64,000 bases of DNA, taken from Natronococcus roseus (GTDB taxonomy: Archaea > Halobacteriota > Halobacteria > Halobacteriales > Natrialbaceae). Position numbers and translations under genes: made by a program. Under the pieces are notes generated by a model. That model was not told the origin of the DNA, searched no databases, and saw only the letters and a program-made list of their open reading frames with translations. The DNA is taken from positions 124,001 through 188,000 of the forward strand of contig NZ_JBHLJR010000002.1 of the NCBI RefSeq assembly GCF_043677095.1, given 5' to 3'. This document shows positions 53,507 to 63,803 of this stretch, one piece after another (position 1 is the first letter of the stretch; the number at the start of each line of letters is the position of its first letter).

Positions 53507-53540
53507 CCCGCGACTGAAATCGTGGGATTTCTCCTGTTAT
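53507..53540. mobile_element. Solitary IS605-type left-end remnant
   Basis: CCCGCGACTGAAATCGTGGG (53507-53526) is an imperfect hairpin followed by ATTTCTCCTGTTAT. The intact TnpB element at the right of the window has the same arrangement at 62400-62433 (CCCACGGCTAAAGCCGTGGG then TTTTCTCCTGTATA). No transposase is left beside it. Probably an excised or deleted element. Confidence 0.6.
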
Positions 53541-53608
53541 CCGCGTAATCCGGTCGGCTGTGGCTGCTCGAAAATAGGCTGTCCAGTATCTGTCGCTCCG
53601 AACGGCGG

Positions 53609-54823
53609 TTACGGGCCGGCAGTCGGCAGGAGTATCGCCAGCAGAAGGCTAGCACCGGCAATAACCCCGAGTCCGAGGAAGGCGCCGTCGAAGTACCCCC
53701 ACTCCGCGACCGTCCCGACGATCAGCGGTCCCGTTGCCCCGAGTGCGATGTACCCCGTTCGGAGAAGACCGAGGCCGGTCCCCTTGACGCTCGCGGGCAG
53801 TTCGTTGACGAGGTACGTCTGGGTGAGCGGTGTCGCCCCGAGGAGCACGCTGGCGACCGTAGTGACCAGGAGGAGTGAGCCGAGGGTCTCGGCGAACGGA
53901 AGCGCGAGCAACACGACCGTCGAAACGGCAGCGACGATCAGTAGCATGGGCCGGTAGCCGAACCGATCACCGCCGGCCCCGGCGGCCGGTTGGACCGCGA
54001 TGCCGACGACGAAGAACCAGCCGAAAAGCGCCGCGGCGGCGGTCGGCGATAGCCCCTTCATTTCGACGAGGTAGATCGGATAGAACCCGGTGAACCCCTG
54101 GTAGACGAAAAAAAGCACGAGGTGGACGCTCGTGATCAGCAGGATCAGTCGATCCGCGATCCCGTCGATCACGTCCCGGAACGTCGCCACCGACAGCGAA
54201 TAGCCGTCCGTTGCCGCCGAGACTCGGCCGGGGACCGCCCAGAAGATCAGCACCGCAACGAGGAAAAACAGCGGAACTGTGATACCGAAGCCTACCCGCC
54301 AGGACAGCACCCCCGCGAGGACGCCGGCGACGACGGGGAGGGTAGCGTTGCCGGCCTCGCCGGCTGAAAGCGTCAGGCCGATGGCAGTGCCGTCCCGCCG
54401 CTCGTAGATCGCGGAGAGAATCGTGAACCGCGCGGGACCGAACAGCGCGGTCGAAAATCCAAAGATCCCGGTGGCCACGAACAGCATCGTCGGCGTCGTC
54501 GCGCCGGCAACGGCGGCGATCGCGATCCCCGAGCAGACGGTACTGATGACCAGCGCGTTCCCCTCGCCTAACAGGTCACCGACGATCCCACCGGGGAACT
54601 GTCCGAGCGCGTAGGCCGTCCAGAGCACCGTGACGAGCAACCCGAGAAGTGCCAGGTTGACCTCGAACGTCTCTCGAATAGACGGGAGGAGTGCGGGAAA
54701 GATCAATCGGACGCCCAGGGACAGAAACCATCCGCTGGCGACGCCGATCAGAATCCAGCCGCGGCCGCCGCTCCAGAGTTCGTCCGCGACGTCCCGAACG
54801 CTTCCGAGCCGGGTTCCGTGCAC
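53609..54823 (-). CDS. MFS transporter (paralogue of the carrier at 6593)
   Basis: 404 residues, about 12 hydrophobic segments. It shares the order and motifs of the first MFS protein: LWSGGRGWILIG at the start, GLLVTVLWTAYALGQFPGGIVGDLLGEG, and a central FVYQGFTGFYPIYLVEMKGLSPTAAAALFG. Substrate unknown. It sits inside the glycan locus without an evident link; possibly inserted there. Confidence 0.85.
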   Translation of the reverse strand: MHGTRLGSVRDVADELWSGGRGWILIGVASGWFLSLGVRLIFPALLPSIRETFEVNLALLGLLVTVLWTAYALGQFPGGIVGDLLGEGNALVISTVCSGIAIAAVAGATTPTMLFVATGIFGFSTALFGPARFTILSAIYERRDGTAIGLTLSAGEAGNATLPVVAGVLAGVLSWRVGFGITVPLFFLVAVLIFWAVPGRVSAATDGYSLSVATFRDVIDGIADRLILLITSVHLVLFFVYQGFTGFYPIYLVEMKGLSPTAAAALFGWFFVVGIAVQPAAGAGGDRFGYRPMLLIVAAVSTVVLLALPFAETLGSLLLVTTVASVLLGATPLTQTYLVNELPASVKGTGLGLLRTGYIALGATGPLIVGTVAEWGYFDGAFLGLGVIAGASLLLAILLPTAGP

Positions 54824-54941
54824 GCCTTACTACTCGACAATCGTCCGCTCTCTTAGTTGTTTGCTCGTGGACGGGATCGGGCGCTCTCACCCTCGAGGAG
54901 CGAACCGCGCCAGCGGTGAGCGAGTGAGGGTGGGAAGGACG

Positions 54942-56072
54942 TCACTGGTGGCTGATCTCCCGGAGCACGCTCGTCGTCCGTTCGACGGTCGACCGCCAGT
55001 CGTACGCCGATCCGAGCCCGCCGTCGCTTCGCGCGCTCGAGCGCGAGAGCTGCGTCTCGATCTCGTCGGCGAACGCCTCGACGTCGCCGACGGGGGCGAC
55101 CGACCCGCCCTTGCCGATAACCGCCGCGACCTGCTCGAGGTCCGAGCAGACGACGCGAACGTCCGAGGCCATCGCCTCGAGGACGGTTCTGGGGACGCCC
55201 TCCGTCCGACTCGGGAGGACGAGCACGTCCGCCGACCGGTAGACGCGGGGCATCTCCTCGTAGGGGAGATGGCCCAGAAACTCGACGCCGTTGCCCAGCC
55301 AGTCGCCGGCTCGCTCCTCGAGCCGGTCGCGGAGCGGTCCCTCGCCGCAGAAGTACAGCGTCACGTCAGGGTAGGCCTCGCGCACGCGCTCGACGGCCGC
55401 CAGGGCGTCCTGGGGTCGCTTCCCCTCGACCAGCCGGCCGACGAACAGTACGACGGGACCCGACGACTCGAGCAGGTCGCTTTCGGGACCCTCAGGCCGG
55501 AACCGTTCGGTGTCGATCCCGTTCGGGACGACCTCGATCGGCGTTCGGACGCCGAACTCGCGGAGCTGGCGCTCGCCGACGTCGGTGTAACAGAACGCGA
55601 CGTCGGCCTGCTCGAACGTCCACCGGCCGACGGTCTTCAGGTACCACTCGAACACCCGTTCGGGTGCCGTCTGGGAGTACAGCCCGTGGTTCGTGATCGC
55701 CAGCGGCGTCTCCCCGAGCCGACGCTTCAGCGCCGCCAGGTTCGTCGAGAAGTACAGGTGCGAGTGGGCGTGGACGACGTCGAACCCGCGGGCGTCGCGC
55801 AGGTACCGTGCGACGCCGACCGAGAGGTCGTTGCCCAGCGGGCTGACCGTCGGATCGTAGCGAACGACGGTGTACCCGTCTCGCTCCTCTAAGTGGGGGC
55901 GTTCGGGGTCGCGTCGCACCGTCAGGACCGTAACGTCGTGGCCCATCGCGGCCTGATCCCGGCTCATCGCGTGGACGTGGTAGGCGCCGCCGCCGTTGAC
56001 GTCGGGATAGCTCTTCTGTGCCACTCGAAGGATCCGCATCGGCCGATCCGCGTCGGGTAGTTCGAGCGACAT
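54942..56072 (-). CDS. Glycosyltransferase, family 4 (GT-B)
   Basis: 376 residues from ATG 56070-56072 (a GTG at 56084, touching the preceding stop, or an ATG at 56039 is possible). MRILRVAQKSYPDVNGGGAYHVHAMSRDQ, VVHAHSHLYFSTNLAAL, NGIDTERF, VVLFVGRLVEGKRPQDALAAVE, and SRTEGVPRTVLEAMASDVRVVCSDLEQ (GT4 site) are visible. Third gene of the leftward operon WbaP-epimerase-GT4. Confidence 0.9.
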   Translation of the reverse strand: MSLELPDADRPMRILRVAQKSYPDVNGGGAYHVHAMSRDQAAMGHDVTVLTVRRDPERPHLEERDGYTVVRYDPTVSPLGNDLSVGVARYLRDARGFDVVHAHSHLYFSTNLAALKRRLGETPLAITNHGLYSQTAPERVFEWYLKTVGRWTFEQADVAFCYTDVGERQLREFGVRTPIEVVPNGIDTERFRPEGPESDLLESSGPVVLFVGRLVEGKRPQDALAAVERVREAYPDVTLYFCGEGPLRDRLEERAGDWLGNGVEFLGHLPYEEMPRVYRSADVLVLPSRTEGVPRTVLEAMASDVRVVCSDLEQVAAVIGKGGSVAPVGDVEAFADEIETQLSRSSARSDGGLGSAYDWRSTVERTTSVLREISHQ

Positions 56073-56084
56073 TCCTGAATCCAC

Positions 56085-57017
56085 TCAGTCGTTCTCCGCG
56101 AGCCGCGAGAGCCCCTCCTCGAGGCCTACCGTGGGTTCGTAGCCGAGTTCGGTTCGGATCTTCGAAATCGCTGCCTGACTGTGTTCGATGTCGCCGGGTC
56201 GAGGATCCCCGTGAACGATCTCCGAGTTCGAGCCGACGACCTCGCGGATCGTCTCGGCGAGTTCCCGAATCGTCACCGACGAGCCGGTGCCGACGTTGAA
56301 CGACTCGCCGACGGCGTCGGTCGTCGCCGCGAGCAGGTTTGCCTGCACGACGTCCGAGATGTGGACGAAGTCCCGCGTCTGGGCGCCGTCGCCGTCGATC
56401 GTGATGGGTTCGTCGGCCCGGGCCTGCTCGAGAAAGATGCTGATGACGGCGCTGTAGTCGCCGCCGACCTGTCTCGGGCCGTAGACGTTGAAGTATCGCA
56501 GGCTGACGGTCTCGAGGCCGTATAGCTCGTGGTAGAGCCGCGCGTACTCGTCGGCGGTCGCCTTCTCCAGCCCGTACGGCGAACTCGGTTCCGTCGGGTG
56601 GTCCTCGTCGATCGGCGTGTACTCGGGGTGGCCGTAGATCGCCGCACTCGAGGCCAGGACGAGCCGGGCGTCCTCGGCGCGAGCCCGCTCGAGCAGCGTC
56701 AGCGTCCCGTCGACGTTGACCGCGTGGCTCTCCACGGGGTCGTCGACCGACCGCTCGACGCTGACGAGGGCCGCCTCGTGGAAGACGAGATCGATCCCGT
56801 CGGTCGCCCGCGCCACGGCGTCGTCGTCTCGGAGGTCGCCCTCGACGAGGGTCACGCCCTCCGGAACGCGGTCACGGCGGCCACTCGAGAGGCTATCGAG
56901 CACGCGAACGTCGTTCTCGTCGGCGAGCGCGTCGACGAGATGGCTGCCGATAAACCCCGCCCCGCCCGTTACCAGAATCGTCTCTCCCGTCGGCGGCTCC
57001 GGTCGTTGACCTGACAT
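56085..57017 (-). CDS. NAD-dependent nucleotide-sugar epimerase (SDR family, UDP-GlcNAc/glucose 4-epimerase-like)
   Basis: 310 residues. Rossmann GGAGFIGSH (18-26), ASSAAIYG, catalytic Y148-K152 in SPYGLEKA, RYFNVYGPRQVGGDYSAVISIFLEQA and DGDGAQTRDFVHISDVV. It would interconvert hexose or N-acetylhexosamine nucleotides for the glycan. Its ATG overlaps the stop of the WbaP gene (ATGA), and its stop is directly next to the GT4 gene: a tightly coupled operon. Confidence 0.9.
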   Translation of the reverse strand: MSGQRPEPPTGETILVTGGAGFIGSHLVDALADENDVRVLDSLSSGRRDRVPEGVTLVEGDLRDDDAVARATDGIDLVFHEAALVSVERSVDDPVESHAVNVDGTLTLLERARAEDARLVLASSAAIYGHPEYTPIDEDHPTEPSSPYGLEKATADEYARLYHELYGLETVSLRYFNVYGPRQVGGDYSAVISIFLEQARADEPITIDGDGAQTRDFVHISDVVQANLLAATTDAVGESFNVGTGSSVTIRELAETIREVVGSNSEIVHGDPRPGDIEHSQAAISKIRTELGYEPTVGLEEGLSRLAEND

Positions 57018-58489
57018 CAGCTGCTACTCGACTCTTCGTCACCGCCCTTAGTTAAGCGTTCAGACAACAGCTCGACGACGTCCACCGCGACCGACCAGAT
57101 CTGGTAGGCGACGAGTTTGATATCCAGCCACAGCGACTGCTGGCGCACGTACTCGAGGTCGTACTCGAGTTTCTTCGCGGGTTCGAACCCCGTCACGTCG
57201 TTGATCTGTGCAATACCGGTGAGTCCCGGTTTGACGAACCAGCGCTTCGACCAGTCGATGCCGTCGGCTTCGATCTCCCGGTCGATCTCGGGGCGCTCGG
57301 GTCGCGGACCGACGACGCTCATCTCGCCGCTGAGAATCGAAAACAGCTGTGGGATCTCGTCGAGGTGAGTCTTCCGGAGGACTCGACCGACCCCGGTGAC
57401 GCGGGGATCGACGCCGCCGGCGTCCTCGTCGCTCAACTTGGCACCGTCGCTTTCGGCGTCGGTGACCATACTCCGGAACTTCGAGAGGGTGAACGTCCGC
57501 CCCAGCGTCGACGTTCTGACCTGGTTGTAGAGGACGGGACCGGGAGAGTCGAGCTTGACCGCCACCGCGACGAGCAGAATTATCGGCGCCAGTACGAGCA
57601 GTCCCACCGTTGCGAAGGTCAGATCGAACGCTCGCTTCGTTAGCCGTCCGTACCACGGCCACGGCTGGGTGTCGACGCGCACCAACGCGTCGCCGACGGA
57701 TTCGTCCTCGAGGACACGGTCGGCGAGCGAGTCGTGGACGAGCGCGTCGACACCCTGTTCCCGGCACGTCCGCAGGACGCCGAAACACTCCTCGCGGTCG
57801 CCGTGAGCGAACGCGAGCACGACGGTGTCGACGTCGCGCTCCCGGACGACTCGCTCGAGTCGCGAAAGCCCGCCGAGGCGCTTGGTTCCGGCGATCAGCT
57901 CGAGTCGGTTGAGCTGGGCATCCGTCCGGAGGCCGCCGTCGGTTCTAAGAACCTGTTCGTCGTCGGGACGTCGATCCGGTACCGAGTCGCCGGGATACGA
58001 CATCTCGATCGACTGCTCGGTCAGTACCGGTGAGAGGAAGCCGAGGGGCGAAACGGGAAGCGAGAGGACCGAGGATTTGATCAGCGTGGGCTCGTCGCCG
58101 ACGATCAGGACGCGCTCGGGGCGGTCACGACGACGACAGTGTGCGTACCAGGCAGGAAGCGCGAGTGCGAGGATGGTACCGGAGACGAGCGTCGTCGAAA
58201 CCGCGGGAGCGAGAGGAACGCCAGTGACCGCGAGGGCGATGAGAACGAGGCAGGCGATACCGATCTGTCGCCAGCTCTCAGAAAGCACCGTCGTTACCGA
58301 GCGTGGTCGGGAGACGTACAGCGGGGTCAACGCGACGCTGACGACCCCACCGACGAGTGCCGCGGCGAGAAGGCTCTCCCCGAGCGTCGTCGGCACACCG
58401 GTGAGGATACCCGCGACGAACCCCGCCGCGAGTGCGAGCAGCAGCGTCCCTGTGGCTGCGGCGCCGCGATATCCCCAGCGTAGTAACAT
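57017..58489 (-). CDS. Initiating phosphoglycosyl transferase (WbaP/ExoY, polyprenyl-phosphate type)
   Basis: 490 residues. Four N-terminal hydrophobic segments, a central nucleotide-binding-like region (about 120-280), then the catalytic bacterial-sugar-transferase domain: KRAFDLTFATVGLLVLAPIILLVAVAVKLDSPGPVLYNQ, TLSKFRSMVTDAE, KTHLDEIPQLFSILSGEMSVVGPRPERPE. It transfers a sugar-phosphate to the lipid carrier and starts the glycan chain. TATTAAA (58517-58523) lies 28-34 nt before the ATG, so the operon is likely leaderless. Confidence 0.92.
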   Translation of the reverse strand: MLLRWGYRGAAATGTLLLALAAGFVAGILTGVPTTLGESLLAAALVGGVVSVALTPLYVSRPRSVTTVLSESWRQIGIACLVLIALAVTGVPLAPAVSTTLVSGTILALALPAWYAHCRRRDRPERVLIVGDEPTLIKSSVLSLPVSPLGFLSPVLTEQSIEMSYPGDSVPDRRPDDEQVLRTDGGLRTDAQLNRLELIAGTKRLGGLSRLERVVRERDVDTVVLAFAHGDREECFGVLRTCREQGVDALVHDSLADRVLEDESVGDALVRVDTQPWPWYGRLTKRAFDLTFATVGLLVLAPIILLVAVAVKLDSPGPVLYNQVRTSTLGRTFTLSKFRSMVTDAESDGAKLSDEDAGGVDPRVTGVGRVLRKTHLDEIPQLFSILSGEMSVVGPRPERPEIDREIEADGIDWSKRWFVKPGLTGIAQINDVTGFEPAKKLEYDLEYVRQQSLWLDIKLVAYQIWSVAVDVVELLSERLTKGGDEESSSS

Positions 58490-58516
58490 TCAACATATTC
58501 TCTCCCTCAGACGCCG

Positions 58517-58523
58517 TATTAAA
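58517..58523 (-). promoter_or_regulatory. TATA box of the WbaP-epimerase-GT4 operon
   Basis: TTTAATA on the minus strand, 28-34 nt before the ATG at 58489, in a locally AT-rich stretch. Confidence 0.5.
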
Positions 58524-58846
58524 GCTTGTGAGACGGTGTAAGGTTAGTATACGACTATTTCAGGATAATCGACTAATAGTAATCCGTTGCTACCTATCAG
58601 ACGGTTATGACAGATCTAACGGTCGATCGTCGCCGGCTGACGGGACGGCAAGCGATCCAGAATTTTCGGGATCCGGTCGCGGACAGCGGAACGGATAACT
58701 AACCGACGGCTATCGCCCTCCCATCAAAGTTCGCCACAACGAACGCGACCTGAGCCGGCGGGTCACGGACAGTTTCGGCGTCCACAACGTCCCGTTTCTC
58801 GGTTATGTGACTATTACTAACCAGCTCCTCGAACGAAGGGGACACC

Positions 58847-59428
58847 ATGAATCGACGGAAAATTCTTCTCGGAGCCGGCGCCGCACTCACGACGACGATA
58901 GCCGGGTGCGGAAGCGCGGACGGAGAGGAGCCGGACGAACCGGACGACGCCGACGAGATGGACGACACACTCGAGGACGAGAACGACGACGCCGACGACA
59001 CACCGGCCGACGAGCTTCCCGGGGAGGACGGCGAAGACGATGAGGATGAGGACGAGAACGACGACCCAGTCGAGGACCGGATTCCCGGATTCGAAGGCGA
59101 CTCGTTTACCGTCGACAGTGACGAGGTCTCGCTCGAGGAGGTGACCCGCGACGGCGAGACGGTTACCGTTCGGATGGAGGCACACACCCTCGACCAGGAG
59201 GCGCTCGAGGACGACCTCGAGGACGCCGGTCGGGCGTTCGTCGGGGCCATCGACGACGTCGACGAGTTTACCGGCACCGTCTCGACCGTCGAGTGGGACG
59301 TCGAGCACGGCGGGACGGGCCTCGCCGACTTCTACATCGAATCCGAGTGGCTCGAAGCCTACGAAGCGGACGAACTCTCGGAGGACGAACTCCTCGATCG
59401 TATCATCGAGACTGGATCGATGGACTAA
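58847..59428 (+). CDS. Acidic lipoprotein of unknown function
   Basis: 193 residues. Lipoprotein signal (NRRKILLGAGAALTTTIAGC), then about 55 residues of Asp/Glu-rich linker, then a compact acidic domain (DSFTVDSDEVSLEEVTRDGETVTVRMEAHTLDQEALEDDLEDAGRAF) that may be of the DUF8159 kind, from memory. Surface-anchored. AAGGGGAC before the ATG could be a ribosome site. It lies next to IS remnants, with no operon partner. Confidence 0.7.
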   Translation: MNRRKILLGAGAALTTTIAGCGSADGEEPDEPDDADEMDDTLEDENDDADDTPADELPGEDGEDDEDEDENDDPVEDRIPGFEGDSFTVDSDEVSLEEVTRDGETVTVRMEAHTLDQEALEDDLEDAGRAFVGAIDDVDEFTGTVSTVEWDVEHGGTGLADFYIESEWLEAYEADELSEDELLDRIIETGSMD

Positions 59429-59592
59429 GCTTCCGAGGAAGCAGAAGCTGAGACTGCGTCGTCCAATGCATACGATATGCATCTCTCTCGCCGCTTCGTT
59501 TCAGAGGCCCTCACTGGAATAGCCGGCACGGAGAAGTGCTCACTCCACACTGTGGCACGAGTCGCCGAGACGATACGCTCGGCACACAGCAA

Positions 59593-59705
59593 TTGACCTC
59601 CTCCCGAGCCTGAAGACGTCCCCAGAACGCTTCGCGTTCTGGTGTGCGAACGAGACGCGTCGCGTCTCGTTACCGCGGGAATCCCGCCACGGGATTTCAG
59701 GCCGG
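59593..59705 (-). mobile_element. IS605/TnpB right-end remnant (reRNA-like hairpin stack)
   Basis: On the minus strand it ends GGGGACGTCTTCAGG-CTCGGGAGGAGGTCAA, the kind of right end known from haloarchaeal IS605-type elements. Before it are perfect hairpins: AGAACGCTTCGCGTTCT (59629-59645) and ACGAGACGC-GTC-GCGTCTCGT (59650-59670), and an imperfect stem around 59676-59698. No tnpB gene is attached. It resembles an orphan right end that could still produce a structured RNA. Confidence 0.5.
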
Positions 59706-59814
59706 TCGTGACCCTGTAGTTTCAAGACGCATACGTTCCAAGCGGCTTTTGCTGGGGAGCATCGTCCCCAGGAATCGAAAATTTCTGGTGTGCGAAGGAC
59801 TCGCTGCACGATTC

Positions 59815-59866
59815 GTTGACGGCTTGGGGTGGTAATTGACGTTGACGGCTTGGAGTGGTAATTGAG
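59815..59866 (+). repeat. Two-copy tandem 26-nt repeat
   Basis: GTTGACGGCTTGGGGTGGTA plus ATTGAC (59815-59840) is followed directly by GTTGACGGCTTGGAGTGGTA plus ATTGAG (59841-59866). Two differences. A third unit begins with GTTG but diverges. Not a CRISPR (no spacers). Confidence 0.75.
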
Positions 59867-60095
59867 GTTGTAGGTCGCGTGCGTGTGGTCTTCATCCGTG
59901 TTGTACACTATGGTTCGTCGGCGTCATAGTACTCCGATGAAGCATGGGAAATCCAGTAATGGTGGGACTCGTAGATTGGCTTACTATGCCTACCGCTTGA
60001 CCTCCGCCTAAAAACGAGGTATGCACTATGGTTTGTAACAGGGGAAGATTTCCTAACTCCGATCGACGAAGTTTGACAGTAGATGAGCTCCGTTA

Positions 60096-60749
60096 TCACT
60101 CCCAAAAATGCGCCGGCGAGCGCCGACGGAGCTGTCCCCGAACGAAGGGTTTGAGTGGCGGAACACCGATTCCTACCTCTTCAATTTCGACGGCATCAAA
60201 CGCGTCGTGACCAGCAAACGCCGCGACCGTGTCTCTCGTCAGTTGACACCCACCGATCGCTCGCTTCCAGGCGGGATTGATTGCGCTCTGAACCTTCCCC
60301 TGGAGACCATCGTCGTGGACGTGTTCGAGAAACCGAAACTCACCGCCCGGTCGAAGGACTCGAGCAACTTCGTCGAGGGCAGCACCGACGTCCTGAATCG
60401 TACAGAACACGATCCCTGCGATGACAGTGTCGAACGAGTCATCCTCGTAGGGAAGCGACTCAGCTCTGGCTTTTTCGAGCTTGATGTCTAGATCGAGAGG
60501 TTCAGCCTTCTTTTTGGCCTGTTTCAGCATGTGCGGATCCGGCTCGATCGCACAAAAGGTCGCATTGGAACGATCTGTTGCGTCCTCGAAATAGGAAAAC
60601 ATGGTTCCAGTGCCCGCTCCAAGATCGAGGACGTCGCCACTAAGATTGCGAACGAGATATCGGCGATGTGGCTCGAGCATCGTCTCCTCGGGCATCGCCG
60701 TATCATACACTGCAGCGAAAAGTGGGTGCGTTATCTCATTATCTGACAT
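60096..60749 (-). CDS. Class I SAM-dependent methyltransferase
   Basis: 217 residues from ATG 60747-60749. Motif I VLDLGAGTGTMFSYFE, acidic motif II CAIEPDPHML, and DDSFDTVIAGIVFCTI with LRPGGEFRFLEHVHDDG identify an UbiE/Coq5-like class I methyltransferase. Substrate unknown; such small proteins often act on lipids or small molecules. Its codons and surrounding DNA are less GC-rich than the rest of the window, consistent with acquisition. It is flanked by IS605 traces on both sides. Confidence 0.85.
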   Translation of the reverse strand: MSDNEITHPLFAAVYDTAMPEETMLEPHRRYLVRNLSGDVLDLGAGTGTMFSYFEDATDRSNATFCAIEPDPHMLKQAKKKAEPLDLDIKLEKARAESLPYEDDSFDTVIAGIVFCTIQDVGAALDEVARVLRPGGEFRFLEHVHDDGLQGKVQSAINPAWKRAIGGCQLTRDTVAAFAGHDAFDAVEIEEVGIGVPPLKPFVRGQLRRRSPAHFWE

Positions 60750-61083
60750 ATGAAGAACATTCACCCGTTGGTGGATATCCGTGGCCGTTGAATGAGCAAG
60801 TTCGATACTCGATTCGTGAGATGTGTCATGGGGCGTACAGCGGCTCATTGATCGAGTATCGGAGACGGATGCGTTCGACCGGGCTGGACTCGTTGCGATC
60901 GATACGACAGAGGCAGAGCCGTTCACAGGCGATCGGACTGGTCACGAGGAGGAAATTCTCGGCACGAAAGACGGCGAGTACGAACAGACACCACTCTTGA
61001 GCTACCCACGACTAAAGTCGTGGGATTCAGCGTGGACTCCCGTTCTGGCCGATTTGGTTCGAGAGACCGAAGGCCTCTCGTCA
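60750..61083. other. Intergenic region with TnpB-element right end
   Basis: No gene supported. 61005-61024 is the right-end hairpin of the TnpB element; the flank on its left (before about 61000) would be the guide-encoding sequence of a TnpB reRNA. Confidence 0.5.
61005..61024. repeat. Right-end hairpin of TnpB element
   Basis: CCCACGACTAAAGTCGTGGG: arms CCCACGACT and AGTCGTGGG, perfect pairing with a two-base (AA) loop. Probably the end of the TnpB guide-RNA scaffold. Confidence 0.8.
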
Positions 61084-62755
<1,672 letters not shown>

Positions 62756-62926
62756 GTGCCCCGGCTCGAGGTGGTCTTCGGCTTCGCGGTGCTGATTACG
62801 CTGGCGTTCGCGACGATCAGCCTCGTCGCCGCTATCGACGGATGTGTCGTGGGTCTCGCGGTACGACTCGTCGTCGACCACGTTCGCCGGAGACGCGCCG
62901 GGCGCACCGAGTCCGAAGGCAAGTAG
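62756..62926 (+). CDS. Possible small membrane protein (56 aa), perhaps 5'-truncated
   Basis: From GTG 62756 to TAG 62926: VPRLEVVFGFAVLITLAF, a hydrophobic region of about 35 residues, then a basic tail (RRRRAGRTESEGK). The frame stays open for more than 30 codons upstream without a good start, so an older, longer gene may have lost its beginning near the TnpB insertion. The codon pattern fits. Not recognised. Confidence 0.35.
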   Translation: MPRLEVVFGFAVLITLAFATISLVAAIDGCVVGLAVRLVVDHVRRRRAGRTESEGK

Positions 62927-63083
62927 ACGCGACGAATGTCGGCCGATAGAGTCCCGCGAGCGGAACGAGTCGACCGATTCGTCCAGGCGGCGGTCGGCCG
63001 CGACGCCCGTTTCGCGTCGGGGCCGTCTCGACGAGCGGACCGCGGTTGCCGTCGAGTGTCACTCGCCGACAGCTACCGATGCC

Positions 63084-63284
63084 TCACTCCTCCCACGCGC
63101 TGGGAGCGATACCGAGGACCTGAACGACGGGCCGGTACAGAAAGACGAGGACGAAGATGATCGCGAGATCGACCCAGAAGCCGACGTCACCGACGAGAGT
63201 TCGCACGACCCCGAGCACGAGAAACACCAGCAGGAGCATCGCGAGGTAGTGCGGGACGAGCTCGAGCAACCGGTCCGTGTCCAT
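63084..63284 (-). CDS. Small two-helix membrane protein (66 aa)
   Basis: MDTDRLLELVPHYLAMLL starts the first helix; a second (VDLAIIFVLVFLYRPVVQVLG) follows after GDVGFW. Amphipathic ends. Resembles short conserved haloarchaeal membrane proteins of unknown function. No operon partner. Confidence 0.6.
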   Translation of the reverse strand: MDTDRLLELVPHYLAMLLLVFLVLGVVRTLVGDVGFWVDLAIIFVLVFLYRPVVQVLGIAPSAWEE

Positions 63285-63803
63285 AGCAGGCGTTCGACGA
63301 CGGCGACTATAGGCGTACTGGGTGGCCGGCTCCGTCTCGAGACCGCTGGCGGGTCCAGGGCGCTCGGTGCGCGAACGCGGTTGGCTCGAAGTCGATCATT
63401 CCGCGTGGCCGATCACAAGTTTATAAAACTTAACTACTATTGTTGTATCTTTCCTTTGAGATAGGCTATTCAGCCTAATAGCGCTATCTTATTTAATAAA
63501 TATCTAAAGGTTTATTATTTGGTTCAGTACTGTTCTCGAGAACGGAGGAGGCGGCCGCAGTCGGTACCGAAACCCTGCCGATCCTGCTCGATGACTCCCA
63601 TCGGTTCACAAACTATCAGATACCGGAAACGACGAGCGTTCCGAACCACATCCTCTCTCGGTGATTTCAGGAGAGCCAACGTTCATTATCGGCGAACCGG
63701 AACTACGTCAGTAGATGTCACACTACAGGCAGGCCCCTCGAAGCGAGGAGCGACTGCAGCGCCAGCAACGAGTAAATGCCGGCGGCGGAGGGAACCGGCA
63801 GCG
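63285..63803. other. AT-rich intergenic region with palindromes
   Basis: 519 bases, no gene supported. 63415-63530 is strikingly AT-rich. It contains TAGGCT-ATTC-AGCCTA (63462-63477) and the perfect palindrome ATAGCGCTAT (63478-63487), one directly after the other, followed by CTTATTTAATAAATATC. Possibly a regulatory site or a remnant of a mobile element. Confidence 0.5.

Larger units (their letters stand above)
59429..60095. other. Intergenic zone with IS605-like hairpin stack and tandem repeat
   Basis: No gene supported. 59590-59770 holds several hairpins and a TTGACCTCCTCCC end (see separate features). 59815-59866 is a tandem repeat. The remainder (about 59870-60095) is moderately AT-rich with no recognised element. 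Confidence 0.5.

Noticed and set aside
60108..60491. Rightward 127-codon frame inside the methyltransferase
   Set aside because: Antisense to a gene with all methyltransferase motifs.
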